Shown here in pieces: positions 1 to 7,587 of a stretch of DNA of 64,000 bases. The notes beneath the pieces are model-generated. The model did no database searches. It had not been told where the DNA came from and saw nothing but the letters and a program-made list of their open reading frames with translations. Position numbers and translations under genes: made by a program. The stretch spans positions 4,535 to 68,534 of the forward strand of contig NZ_CALTZE010000003.1 in assembly GCF_943913695.1 (NCBI RefSeq), read 5' to 3'. Positions within the stretch are counted from its first letter, which is position 1. The number at the start of each line of letters is the position of its first letter. The stretch is from an uncultured Marmoricola sp. (GTDB taxonomy: Bacteria; Actinomycetota; Actinomycetes; Propionibacteriales; Nocardioidaceae).

Positions 1-789
1 GGCTACGTCTCGGTGCCGGCCTACCTCGGCGCGCGGCGGCGCGGGCTGCCGCTGGTCGTCCACGAGGGCAACGCCCTGCCCGGCATCGCCAACCGTCTCG
101 GCGCCCGGCTCACGCCCCACGTCGCGACGTCGTTCCCGGCGACCGACCTGCGCCACGCGACCTACCTCGGTCTGCCCGTGCGCCGGATGATCAGCACGCT
201 CGACCGGTCGGCCGCGCGCGCCGAGGCGTGCGCCCACTTCGGGCTCGACCCGGAGCGGCCGACGCTCCTGGTCACCGGCGGCTCCCAGGGCGCGCGGCGG
301 CTCAACCAGTCCGTGGCCGCCGCGGCCCAGGCCTTCGCCGACGCCGGCGTGCAGGTGCTGCACGTGGTCGGGCCGAAGGGCGAGGCCGAGCCCCAGGTCG
401 CGCCCGGTGGGCCGGCGTACGCCGTGGTGCCCTTCGTCAGCCGCATGGACCTCGCCTACGCCGCGGCAGACGCGGTGCTGTGCCGGGCCGGCAGCAACAC
501 CGTCACCGAGGTCTCCGGCGTCGGGCTGCCCGCGGTCTACGTGCCGCTGCCGATCGGCAACGGCGAGCAGGCGCTCAACGCGCAGCCCGTCGTGGCGGCC
601 GGGGGTGGCCTGCTGCAGGCCGATGCCGACCTCACCCCGCAGTGGGTGCGCGAGACGCTGCCCGCACTGCTGACCGATCCGGCGCGGCTGGCCGAGATGT
701 CGCGCGCCGCGCGCGAGGTGGTCCCGCTCGACGCCGACGACGCCCTCGCCGCCCTCGTGGTGCGCGCCCACCAGGAGCGGACCCGATGA
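1..789 (+). CDS. murG: MurG, lipid II-forming GlcNAc transferase (5' truncated by window edge)
   Basis: This is the C-terminal part of MurG, the inner-membrane-associated glycosyltransferase that transfers GlcNAc from UDP-GlcNAc to lipid I to make lipid II. The frame is open from base 1, so the start and roughly the first 100 residues lie outside the window. Visible family motifs are HEGNALPG followed by NRLGA, the Gly-rich loop GGSQGARRLN, and the UDP-GlcNAc pocket segments CRAGSNTVTE and IGNGEQALNA. The stop overlaps the murC start as ATGA, so the two are translationally coupled within the dcw cluster. Identity is firm; only the missing 5' end limits the entry. Confidence 0.96.
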   Translation, partial: GYVSVPAYLGARRRGLPLVVHEGNALPGIANRLGARLTPHVATSFPATDLRHATYLGLPVRRMISTLDRSAARAEACAHFGLDPERPTLLVTGGSQGARRLNQSVAAAAQAFADAGVQVLHVVGPKGEAEPQVAPGGPAYAVVPFVSRMDLAYAAADAVLCRAGSNTVTEVSGVGLPAVYVPLPIGNGEQALNAQPVVAAGGGLLQADADLTPQWVRETLPALLTDPARLAEMSRAAREVVPLDADDALAALVVRAHQERTR

Positions 790-2222
790 GGGTGCCGGTG
801 CCCGAGCGGCTGCTGCCCGCGGACGCCCTGGGAGCGGTGCACTTCGTCGGCATCGGCGGGGCCGGCCTCTCCGGCATCGCCCGGATCATGCTCGCGCGCG
901 GCATCCCCGTCTCCGGCAGCGACGCCAAGGAGTCGGCGACGCTCGAGGCGCTGCAGGCTCTCGGCGCGACCTGCCACGTCGGGCACGACGCGGCCCACGT
1001 CGCGCAGGCCGACACCGTCGTGGTCTCCACCGCCGTGCGCGAGACCAACCCCGAGGTGGTCGAGGCGCAGCGGCGGGGGCTGCGGCTGCTGCCCCGCTCG
1101 GCCGCCCTGGAGTCGGTGATGCAGGGCCGGCGCGTCGTCGCGGTCGCCGGCACCCACGGCAAGACCACCACCACCTCGTTGCTCACGGTGGCGCTCCAGC
1201 ACTGCGGGGCCGACCCGTCGTTCGCGATCGGGGGCGACCTCAACGAGACCGGCTCCAACGCCCACGAGGGCACCGGCGAGCTCTTCGTCGCCGAGGCCGA
1301 CGAGAGCGACGGCGCCTTCCTCGTCTACTCACCCCACGCCGCCCTGGTCACCAACGTCGAGGCCGACCACCTCGACAACTACGGCACCGAGGAGGCCTAC
1401 CGCGAGGCCTTCGACGTCTTCGCCGAGCGGGTCGACCCCCACGGCTTCCTCGTGGTGTGTGCCGACGACCCGGGAGCCGACCGGCTCGCCGCCCACGCCA
1501 CGACGCTCGGGCGCCGGGTGGTGCGGGTGGGGGAGCGCGAGGACGCCGAGGTGCGGGCCGAGCGGGTGCGCTTCGAGGGCACCGGCTCCCGCTTCGAGGT
1601 CGTCGACCGGGGCCGTCGGCTCGGCGAGGTCTCCCTGCGCATCCCCGGGCGCCACTACGTGCTCGACGCCCTGGCCGCACTGGCGTGCGGCCTGCGCCTC
1701 GGCTTCGACTTCGACCGGCTGGCCCGCGGGCTGGGCGCCTTCACCGGCACCCGGCGCCGCATGGAGCTCAAGGGCGAGGTGGGCGGCGTACGCGTCTACG
1801 ACTCCTACGCCCACCACCCGCAGGAGATCACCGGCGACCTCCAGGCCGCCCGCTCGGTGTCGGGGGAGGGCCGGGTGCTGGTCGCCTTCCAGCCGCACAT
1901 GGTCTCGCGCACCCGGATCTTCGGCGCCCAGATGGGCGTGGCCCTGGGAGCGGCCGACGCCGTCGTCGTGATGGACGTCTACCTCGCCCGCGAGGACCCC
2001 GACCCGGCCGTGAGCGGCGAGCTCGTCGCGGCGGCCGTGCCCCTGCCGCCCGCCGACGTCGTCTTCGAGCCGTCCTGGCAGGCCACGGCCGCCAACCTCG
2101 TCGCGCGCGCCCGCCCGGGCGACGTGGTGCTCACCCTCGGCGCGGGAGACGTCACCCTGCTCGGGCCCCAGGTGCTCGAGCTGCTGGCCGAACGGGAGGT
2201 GGCCGTCGATGACGGTGCGTGA
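786..2222 (+). CDS. murC: MurC, UDP-N-acetylmuramate--L-alanine ligase
   Basis: Cytoplasmic Mur ligase of 478 residues that adds L-Ala to UDP-MurNAc using ATP, the first step of stem-peptide assembly. The N-terminal nucleotide-binding segment carries FVGIGGAGLSG. The central ATP site carries GTHGKTTTT, followed by EADESDGAF and NVEADHLDNYG. The C-terminal ligase domain carries YAHHPQEI. The ATG at 786 is chosen because it gives the normal MurC N-terminus and forms the ATGA overlap with murG; the same frame stays open far upstream, but that extension is only a shadow of murG. The 3' end overlaps ftsQ by 14 bases. Length is normal for the family. Confidence 0.97.
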   Translation: MRVPVPERLLPADALGAVHFVGIGGAGLSGIARIMLARGIPVSGSDAKESATLEALQALGATCHVGHDAAHVAQADTVVVSTAVRETNPEVVEAQRRGLRLLPRSAALESVMQGRRVVAVAGTHGKTTTTSLLTVALQHCGADPSFAIGGDLNETGSNAHEGTGELFVAEADESDGAFLVYSPHAALVTNVEADHLDNYGTEEAYREAFDVFAERVDPHGFLVVCADDPGADRLAAHATTLGRRVVRVGEREDAEVRAERVRFEGTGSRFEVVDRGRRLGEVSLRIPGRHYVLDALAALACGLRLGFDFDRLARGLGAFTGTRRRMELKGEVGGVRVYDSYAHHPQEITGDLQAARSVSGEGRVLVAFQPHMVSRTRIFGAQMGVALGAADAVVVMDVYLAREDPDPAVSGELVAAAVPLPPADVVFEPSWQATAANLVARARPGDVVLTLGAGDVTLLGPQVLELLAEREVAVDDGA

Positions 2223-3033
2223 GCTGATCCGCCGAGGACCCAGGCAGGAGCCGGTCCCGACCTCGACCGGGCCCGACGAGGTGACGGTGCGCCTGGCGCG
2301 CAAGGACTTCCGCCGGCGCCGCCGGGCGACGGGGTGGCGGGGGAGGTGGCCCGGAAGGTGGCCCGGGAGGTGGCGCAGCGTGCTGGCCCTCGTCCTGGTG
2401 GTCGTGCTCGTGGGCGCCGGGGCGTGGCTGGTGCTCGCCTCGCCCTACCTGCTGGCTCGTGGCGTCCAGGTCGACGGCGCCGGTGCCATCGGCGCCGAGC
2501 GGGTGGGCGCTGCGGCCGAGCTGCCCGACGACGTGCCGCTCGCCCGCGTCGACCTCGACGGCATCCGCCAGCGCGTCGAGGCGATCCCGGCAGTGCGCAG
2601 TGCCGAGGTCTCGCGCAGCTGGCCGCACACGGTGCGGGTGCAGGTCACGCCCCGCACCCCGGTCGCGGTCGTCGCGGGTGCCGACGGTGCGAGCGCCCTC
2701 GACGGCGAGGGCGTCCGCTTCTCCGCCCCGGCCGAGCAGACCGCCGGGCTGCCGGAGGTCGAGCTGGCCGACGGTGTCGACGCCGAGGGCGTGAGCGAGG
2801 CGGCCCGCGTCGTGGCCGCCCTGCCGGCCGACCTGGGGGCGCGGGTGCGCGCCGTACGCGTGGCCAGCGTCGACGAGATCACCCTGGCCCTGCGTGGCGA
2901 CCTCACGGTGGTATGGGGCAGCGCCGAGCAGTCCGCGACCAAGGCCGAGGTGCTCTCGGTGCTGCTCCAGGACCTGCCCCGCGGCGTCTCCGAGATCGAC
3001 GTCACGGTCCCCGGCAACCCGACCACCCGCTGA
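2209..3033 (+). CDS. ftsQ: FtsQ, divisome membrane protein with POTRA domain
   Basis: Bitopic division protein of 274 residues that links early and late divisome components (FtsB/FtsL partners in other bacteria). It has a long basic cytoplasmic tail (about residues 1-56), one membrane helix (about 57-79), then a POTRA domain beginning near YLLARGVQVDG and a beta domain with PHTVRVQVTPRTP and a second strand set near EITLALRG. The tail ends in three GRW(P) units encoded by a 12-base tandem repeat just before the membrane helix. It starts inside murC (14-base overlap). A gap with its own promoter separates it from ftsZ. Identification rests on topology and position between murC and ftsZ. Confidence 0.93.
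   Translation: MTVRELIRRGPRQEPVPTSTGPDEVTVRLARKDFRRRRRATGWRGRWPGRWPGRWRSVLALVLVVVLVGAGAWLVLASPYLLARGVQVDGAGAIGAERVGAAAELPDDVPLARVDLDGIRQRVEAIPAVRSAEVSRSWPHTVRVQVTPRTPVAVVAGADGASALDGEGVRFSAPAEQTAGLPEVELADGVDAEGVSEAARVVAALPADLGARVRAVRVASVDEITLALRGDLTVVWGSAEQSATKAEVLSVLLQDLPRGVSEIDVTVPGNPTTR
2341..2376 (+). repeat. 12-bp tandem repeat x3 inside ftsQ
   Basis: Three consecutive 12-base units occupy 2341-2352, 2353-2364 and 2365-2376, with core GGAGGTGGCCC and one or two differences between copies. They are in frame and encode repeated Gly-Arg-Trp(-Pro) directly before the FtsQ membrane helix. Gain or loss of a unit would keep the frame and change only the length of the basic juxtamembrane tail. 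Confidence 0.85.
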
Positions 3034-3162
3034 GCCGCGCGTCCGGCCTGCTTCTCCTCTGCCCCTCGGTCCCGAGAAATCCGCGGCCGAATTCGCAACG
3101 CGCCTCGCGTGTCTGCGCCGTGTGCCGGGTCTGCGCACCTACCTTCGTCTCACCACCTCAGG

Positions 3163-3199
3163 TTGACATAACGTTAAGCCTCTACTTCAGGGTTAAGGT
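3163..3199 (+). promoter_or_regulatory. Promoter region of ftsZ with repeated GTTAAG
   Basis: The 229-base ftsQ-ftsZ gap contains an AT-rich island in otherwise GC-rich DNA. It holds a consensus -35-like TTGACA (3163-3168), a hexamer GTTAAG at 3173-3178 repeated exactly at 3192-3197, and TAAGGT (3194-3199), which fits a TANNNT -10 box. Transcription would begin near 3206 and leave a leader of about 57 bases before ftsZ. The GTTAAG copies are 19 bases apart, close to two helical turns, which would suit a repeated protein site. The exact -35/-10 pairing is inferred. Confidence 0.6.
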
Positions 3200-3262
3200 T
3201 CGCAGCCGCCGGGTGGGACTTCCCCAGACCTTCAGCAGACCAACCAGTGAGAGGCAACCGCC

Positions 3263-4495
3263 GTGGCAGCACCGCAGAACTACCTGGCCGTGATCAAGGT
3301 CGTGGGTATCGGTGGAGGTGGAGTCAACGCCGTCAACCGGATGATCGAGGTCGGTCTGAAGGGCGTGGAGTTCATCGCCATCAACACCGACGCGCAGGCC
3401 CTGCTGATGTCGGACGCCGACGTCAAGCTCGACATCGGCCGTGAGCTGACCCGGGGCCTCGGCGCCGGGGCCAACCCGTCGGTCGGCGCGCAGGCCGCCG
3501 AGGACCACTCCGAGGAGATCGAGGAGGTGCTCAAGGGCGCCGACATGGTCTTCGTGACCGCCGGCGAGGGTGGCGGCACCGGCACCGGCGGCGCCCCCGT
3601 GGTCGCCAAGATCGCCCGCTCGCTCGGTGCGCTGACGATCGGTGTCGTGACCCGCCCGTTCATGTTCGAGGGTCGCCGCCGCGCCACCTCGGCCGACGAG
3701 GGCATCGAGACGCTCCGCGAGGAGGTCGACACCCTGATCGTGATCCCCAACGACAAGCTGCTCTCGATCAGCGACCGCAACGTCTCGATGCTCGACGCCT
3801 TCCGGCAGGCCGACCAGGTGCTGCTCCAGGGCGTCTCCGGCATCACCGACCTGATCACCACCCCCGGCCTGATCAACCTCGACTTCGCCGACGTCAAGTC
3901 GGTGATGTCCAACGCCGGGTCGGCGCTGATGGGCATCGGCTCGGCGCGCGGCGAGAACCGCGCCGTCGAGGCCGCCGAGCTCGCGGTCTCCAGCCCGCTG
4001 CTCGAGGAGTCGGTCGACGGGGCCCAGGGCGTGCTGCTCTCGATCGCCGGCGGCTCCGACCTCGGGCTCTTCGAGATCAACGAGGCCGCGGCCATGGTGG
4101 CCGACGCGGTGCACGCCGACGCCAACATCATCTTCGGCGCCACGATCGACGACGCCCTGGGCGACGAGGTCCGGGTCACCGTGATCGCGGCCGGTTTCGA
4201 GGGCGGGCGTCCCAAGCGCCGCGACGAGGGTCAGTCGCTGCGGCCGCGTCCCGCGCAGCAGTCGCAGGCCGAGACCCGCGAGGCCGCACGTCAGCTCGCC
4301 GCGCAGCGCCGCGCCGAGCAGTCCGGCTCGCCCGCGCCGCGTCGTGAGCCCGTGACCGTGGGAGCCGCGACCTCGCCCTCGCCGAGCGCGGCGTCGGGCT
4401 CGGAGCAGGCCGCGGAGCGTCCGGCGCCCCGCACCAGCTCGGGGTGGGGCGCGCGCGACGACGAGGAGCTCGACGTCCCCGACTTCTTGAAGTAG
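3263..4495 (+). CDS. ftsZ: FtsZ, tubulin-like division GTPase
   Basis: Cytoplasmic GTPase of 410 residues that polymerises into the Z ring. The GTP-binding domain starts with [15 protein letters not shown] and carries the tubulin signature [10 protein letters not shown], the PFMFEGRRR segment and the T7 loop region with NLDFADV. A variable, Ala/Gln/Ser-rich linker runs from about residue 320, and the conserved tail DVPDFLK at the extreme C-terminus is the docking peptide for SepF and other partners. The GTG start is set by the conserved N-terminus and by the ribosome site GAGAGG at 3249-3254, 8 bases upstream. sepF and divIVA follow a few genes downstream. Confidence 0.98.
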   Translation: MAAPQNYLAVIKVVGIGGGGVNAVNRMIEVGLKGVEFIAINTDAQALLMSDADVKLDIGRELTRGLGAGANPSVGAQAAEDHSEEIEEVLKGADMVFVTAGEGGGTGTGGAPVVAKIARSLGALTIGVVTRPFMFEGRRRATSADEGIETLREEVDTLIVIPNDKLLSISDRNVSMLDAFRQADQVLLQGVSGITDLITTPGLINLDFADVKSVMSNAGSALMGIGSARGENRAVEAAELAVSSPLLEESVDGAQGVLLSIAGGSDLGLFEINEAAAMVADAVHADANIIFGATIDDALGDEVRVTVIAAGFEGGRPKRRDEGQSLRPRPAQQSQAETREAARQLAAQRRAEQSGSPAPRREPVTVGAATSPSPSAASGSEQAAERPAPRTSSGWGARDDEELDVPDFLK

Positions 4496-4505
4496 CAGCA
4501 CCGGG

Positions 4506-5186
4506 GTGTACGCCCACCGCACCCGGCTCGGCTCCGTCGAGCTGGCCTTCACCGACGACGAGCTCGACCTCGGGCTCGTCGTCGGTGACGCGCGTCCGGA
4601 CCGTGCCGGCGACGTTTTGTTGCTGATGGACGACTTCGCGCCCGGCGCCGAGCTGTGCGACATGGTCCAGGTGCACGGCACCCGGGTCGTGGAGGCTGGG
4701 GGAGGGCCGCGGCAGGAGTGCGACGCCCTGGTCACCGACCGCCCCGACGTGGTGCTGATGGTGCGCGTCGCCGACTGCGTCCCGGTATTGCTGGCCGATC
4801 CCACGGCCGGGGTCGTCGGTGCCGCGCACGCCGGGCGCCGGGGCATGGCCGACGGTGTGGTGGCCGCCACGCTCGCCCACATGCGGGAGCTGGGCGCCCG
4901 CGAGGTCCACGCCTGGCTCGGACCCTCGATCTGCGGGCGCTGCTACGAGGTGCCCGCCGCGCTGCAGGCGCAGGTCGCGCAGGTCGAGCCGGCCAGTGCC
5001 TCCACCACGGCCTGGGGGACCCCCGCCCTCGACGTGGCCGCCGGGGTGCGGGCCCAGCTGGTGCGCGCCGAGGTCGCCGTGAGCGAGGTCTCGCACTGCA
5101 CGCTGGAGTCGCCGAGCCTGCACTCCTATCGTCGCGACGGCGAGCGTGCCGGTCGTCTTGCCGGCGTCATCAGGAGGTGGCCGTGA
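4506..5186 (+). CDS. pgeF: PgeF (YfiH/LACC1 family) purine nucleoside-active protein
   Basis: Cytoplasmic protein of 226 residues of the YfiH/LACC1 family, often labelled polyphenol oxidase or peptidoglycan editing factor. Studied members act on adenosine/inosine, and E. coli YfiH limits L-Ser misincorporation by MurC. Conserved metal-site residues are visible in QVHGTRVV (His), RVADCVPVLL (Cys) and GAAHAGRRG (His), with GPSICGRCYEV further on. The gene lies 10 bases after ftsZ, its usual actinobacterial position, and overlaps yggS as GTGA. GTG at 4506 gives the shortest credible gap after ftsZ. The enzyme activity here is inferred from the family. Confidence 0.9.
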   Translation: MYAHRTRLGSVELAFTDDELDLGLVVGDARPDRAGDVLLLMDDFAPGAELCDMVQVHGTRVVEAGGGPRQECDALVTDRPDVVLMVRVADCVPVLLADPTAGVVGAAHAGRRGMADGVVAATLAHMRELGAREVHAWLGPSICGRCYEVPAALQAQVAQVEPASASTTAWGTPALDVAAGVRAQLVRAEVAVSEVSHCTLESPSLHSYRRDGERAGRLAGVIRRWP

Positions 5187-5884
5187 GTCGTGCCGAGGAG
5201 ATCCGCGTCCGGTGGGGTGAGGTGTCCGACCGGGTGGAGCGCGGGTGCGCCGCGGCCGGGCGTGCCCGCGACGAGGTCACGCTCGTGGTGGTCACCAAGT
5301 TCTTCCCGGCCTCCGACGTGCGGGTGCTGGCCGACCTCGGCGTCCGCGAGGTCGCGGAGAACAGGCACCAGGAGGCCGTCGCCAAGGCCGAGGAGTGCCA
5401 CGACCTCGGCCTCCGGTGGCACTTCGTCGGCGGCCTGCAGAGCAACAAGGCCGCCGCCGTGGCGGCCTACGCCGACTGCGTGCAGTCGCTCGACCGTCCC
5501 AAGCTCGTGGCCGGCCTGAGCCGTGGCGCCAGCGAGCGGGGCCGTGAGCTCGACGTGCTGGTGCAGGTGAGCCTCGACCCGCCGGAGGCCTCGGGCGCCC
5601 GGTCGGGGGCCGACCCCGCCGACGTCCCGGCCCTGGTCGAGCGCGTGCTGGACGCCGAGGCGCTGCGGCTGCGCGGCGTGATGGCCGTGGCGCCGCTGGG
5701 GGGAGACCCCGACGCCGCCTTCGCCCGGCTGGCCGAGGTGGCTGACGACGTACGCCGCTCCGCGCCCGAGGCGACCTGGATCTCGGCCGGCATGAGCGCC
5801 GACCTGGAGCAGGCGCTCGCCCACGGCGCGACACACCTGCGCGTCGGGTCCGCGGTGCTCGGTCCGAGGCCCTCCAGCGGCTAG
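5183..5884 (+). CDS. YggS/PROSC family pyridoxal-phosphate homeostasis protein
   Basis: A 233-residue fold-III PLP-binding protein involved in vitamin B6 and amino acid homeostasis, with no known catalytic reaction. The PLP lysine lies in LVVVTKFFPA. The family signature WHFVGGLQSNK is present, as are ISAGMSADLEQAL and the phosphate-binding RVGSAVLGPR near the C-terminus. The frame is open far upstream within pgeF; GTG at 5183 is chosen because AGGAGG lies at 5172-5177 and it forms a GTGA overlap with the pgeF stop. This gene sits between ftsZ and sepF in many actinobacteria. Its TAG stop doubles as the first three bases of a possible -10 box for sepF (TAGCGT, 5882-5887). Confidence 0.93.
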   Translation: MSRAEEIRVRWGEVSDRVERGCAAAGRARDEVTLVVVTKFFPASDVRVLADLGVREVAENRHQEAVAKAEECHDLGLRWHFVGGLQSNKAAAVAAYADCVQSLDRPKLVAGLSRGASERGRELDVLVQVSLDPPEASGARSGADPADVPALVERVLDAEALRLRGVMAVAPLGGDPDAAFARLAEVADDVRRSAPEATWISAGMSADLEQALAHGATHLRVGSAVLGPRPSSG

Positions 5885-5905
5885 CGTTGCCCCGAGCTTG
5901 CAAGC
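5882..5905 (+). promoter_or_regulatory. Candidate sepF promoter with palindrome near +1
   Basis: TAGCGT (5882-5887) fits the TANNNT -10 pattern and includes the yggS stop codon. Transcription would start near 5894, directly at a perfect 10-base palindrome GCTTGCAAGC (5896-5905). The palindrome could be an operator or a chance feature. The sepF ribosome site follows at 5927-5934. Confidence 0.4.
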
Positions 5906-5939
5906 GTCCTGAGCAGTAGCGAGAGCAGAGGAAACCACC

Positions 5940-6428
5940 ATGAGTGCCATGCGGAAGATGGGCGTCTACCTCGGTCTGCTCGAGGATGCCGACGGCACCT
6001 ACGACGAGGCCTACGACCGGGCCGAGCCCCGCGAGCAGCGCATCCCGCGCCAGTCCGCCGCCGAGTCCGAGGAGTCGGCTCCGGTGGCGCGCCTCGACGA
6101 GCGCCGGCGCACCCCTGTGGCCCCGCGCCCGGAGGCCTCCGTCGCCGCGCTCTCGCGCATCACCACGCTGCACCCGCGCACCTACAACGAGGCCCGCGTG
6201 ATCGGGGAGAACTTCCGCGACGGCGTGCCGGTGATCATGAACCTCTCCGAGATGGGCGACGACGACGCCAAGCGCCTGGTCGACTTCGCCGCCGGACTGG
6301 TCTTCTCGGTGCGCGGCTCGATCGAGCGGGTCACCAACAAGGTCTTCCTGCTCTCCCCGCCCAACGTCTCGGTCGCCGCTGAGGACAAGCAGCGCATCGC
6401 CGAGAACGGCTTCTTCAACCAGAGCTGA
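5940..6428 (+). CDS. sepF: SepF, FtsZ membrane anchor
   Basis: A 162-residue cytoplasmic division protein that tethers FtsZ to the membrane and binds its C-terminal tail; essential in actinobacteria that lack FtsA. The first dozen residues ([13 protein letters not shown]) match the membrane-binding amphipathic segment. An acidic, Pro/Arg-rich linker follows, then the SepF domain from about residue 75 with [24 protein letters not shown] and [11 protein letters not shown]. The ATG follows a good ribosome site (AGAGGAAA, 5927-5934). No ftsA is visible between murC and ftsZ, so SepF is probably the main FtsZ anchor here. Confidence 0.96.
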   Translation: MSAMRKMGVYLGLLEDADGTYDEAYDRAEPREQRIPRQSAAESEESAPVARLDERRRTPVAPRPEASVAALSRITTLHPRTYNEARVIGENFRDGVPVIMNLSEMGDDDAKRLVDFAAGLVFSVRGSIERVTNKVFLLSPPNVSVAAEDKQRIAENGFFNQS

Positions 6429-6459
6429 CCCGCGCGACGCGCTGGTTGGTCGCGGCCTC

Positions 6460-6465
6460 TAGGCT
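6460..6465 (+). promoter_or_regulatory. -10 box of yggT (leaderless)
   Basis: TAGGCT lies 6 bases before the GTG start at 6472, and no ribosome-binding sequence is present. This geometry would place the transcription start on the start codon itself. Confidence 0.6.
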
Positions 6466-6471
6466 GCCCTC

Positions 6472-6771
6472 GTGCTGCTGATCAGGGACCTCATCGATCT
6501 GGTCCTGGGGACGTTCACCGTCCTGCTCTTCGTGCGGCTGATCGTCGACTGGGTGCAGTTCTTCGCCCGCTCCTGGGTGCCGCGCGGACCGGTGCTGGTG
6601 ATCCTCGAGGTCGTCTACAGCATCACCGACCCGCCACTGCGGGCGCTACGCCGCGTGATCCCGCCACTGCGGCTGGGCGGCATGGCGATCGACCTGAGCT
6701 TCATCGTGCTGCTCGTGCTCGTCTTCGTGGTGCGTCAGGTCAGCTTCACGCTGTTCACCTCCCTGGCCTGA
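6472..6771 (+). CDS. YggT family small membrane protein
   Basis: A 99-residue integral membrane protein with two hydrophobic segments (about residues 5-25 and 72-95). The family signature ITDPPLRALRRVIPP joins them, followed by GGMAIDLSF. Its place between sepF and divIVA is conserved in actinobacteria and points to a division or cell-envelope role, which is not established. The GTG start is supported by a -10 box 6 bases upstream, giving a leaderless transcript. Length is typical. Confidence 0.92.
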   Translation: MLLIRDLIDLVLGTFTVLLFVRLIVDWVQFFARSWVPRGPVLVILEVVYSITDPPLRALRRVIPPLRLGGMAIDLSFIVLLVLVFVVRQVSFTLFTSLA

Positions 6772-6788
6772 CCCCGGTGCGGTGCCGC

Positions 6789-6794
6789 TAGGGT
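6789..6794 (+). promoter_or_regulatory. -10 box of divIVA (leaderless)
   Basis: TAGGGT ends 7 bases before the ATG at 6802. It favours that ATG over the in-frame GTG at 6793, which lies inside the box. Confidence 0.6.
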
Positions 6795-6801
6795 GCCGCC
6801 C

Positions 6802-7557
6802 ATGCCGCTGACACCCGACGACGTCCGCAACAAGCGCTTCCAGCCGGTCCGGCTGCGTCGCGAGGGCTACGACATGAGCGAGGTCGACTCCTTCCTCGAC
6901 GAGGTCGAGGCCGAGCTCGAGCGGCTGCTCGCGGAGAACGCCGAGCTGCGTTCGCAGCTGGGTCTCTCGGGCGAGGACACCGTGACGCCCAGCGAGACAC
7001 CCGCCGGTACGCCGGGCGAGTCCGCCGCGTCGGCGTCGCAGGACACGTCGGCCGCCGACGACGACGCCACGACGACCCAGACGACCGAGGCGGCACCGGC
7101 TGCTCCCGTGGAGCAGGTCCGCGTCACCACGGCGGCCGAGGCCTCCAGCGCCGCCACCCGGCTGCTGGAGCTCGCGACCCGCAACGCCGACGAGGTCGTG
7201 GCCGAGGCGCGCGAGGAGGCCCAGCAGATCGTGGTCTCGGCCCGCGAGCAGGCCGACACCCTCGACCGCGAGGCCCGGACCCGCGCTGACAACCTCGACC
7301 AGGAGACCGCGACGCGCCGCGCCGAGCTGCTCTCCTCCCTGGAGCAGGAGCGCGCCCGGCTCGACGGCGAGGTCGACGACCTGCGTGCCTTCGAGCGCGA
7401 GTACCGCAGTCGGCTGCGCAGCTACTTCACCCAGCAGCTCGACGCGCTGGAGGGTCGTGGCGAGGGCGGCGAGCTGCCCGCGGCCCACGGGCACCCGCAG
7501 GACGTCGACTCCTCGGTCACGAGCGACACCGACGGCGACTCCCAGCCGACCGGCTGA
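6802..7557 (+). CDS. divIVA: DivIVA/Wag31 polar scaffold protein
   Basis: A 251-residue cytoplasmic coiled-coil protein that marks curved membrane and organises polar growth in actinobacteria. The N-terminal lipid-binding domain starts MPLTPDDVRNKRF and contains RREGYDMSEVDSFLDEVE. A low-complexity acidic Thr/Ala/Ser linker (about residues 60-105) separates it from a long charged coiled coil (about 110-215) rich in Glu and Arg. ATG at 6802 is preferred because it gives the canonical N-terminus and fits the leaderless promoter. It ends the division block; the convergent ileS follows after a likely shared terminator. Confidence 0.93.
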   Translation: MPLTPDDVRNKRFQPVRLRREGYDMSEVDSFLDEVEAELERLLAENAELRSQLGLSGEDTVTPSETPAGTPGESAASASQDTSAADDDATTTQTTEAAPAAPVEQVRVTTAAEASSAATRLLELATRNADEVVAEAREEAQQIVVSAREQADTLDREARTRADNLDQETATRRAELLSSLEQERARLDGEVDDLRAFEREYRSRLRSYFTQQLDALEGRGEGGELPAAHGHPQDVDSSVTSDTDGDSQPTG

Positions 7558-7562
7558 AGCCT

Positions 7563-7583
7563 GGCCGAGACCCGTCCTCGGCC
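7563..7583. terminator. Bidirectional hairpin between divIVA and ileS
   Basis: A perfect 7-base stem GGCCGAG (7563-7569) and CTCGGCC (7577-7583) with a 7-base loop lies between the convergent stop codons of divIVA and ileS. No T-run follows on either strand, as is common in high-GC actinobacteria. Position and symmetry suggest shared termination. Confidence 0.55.
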
Positions 7584-7587
7584 CCGG

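Noticed and set aside
6793..6801. GTG start for divIVA at 6793
   Set aside because: It lies inside the -10 box and adds MPP before the canonical MPLTPDDVRN start at 6802.
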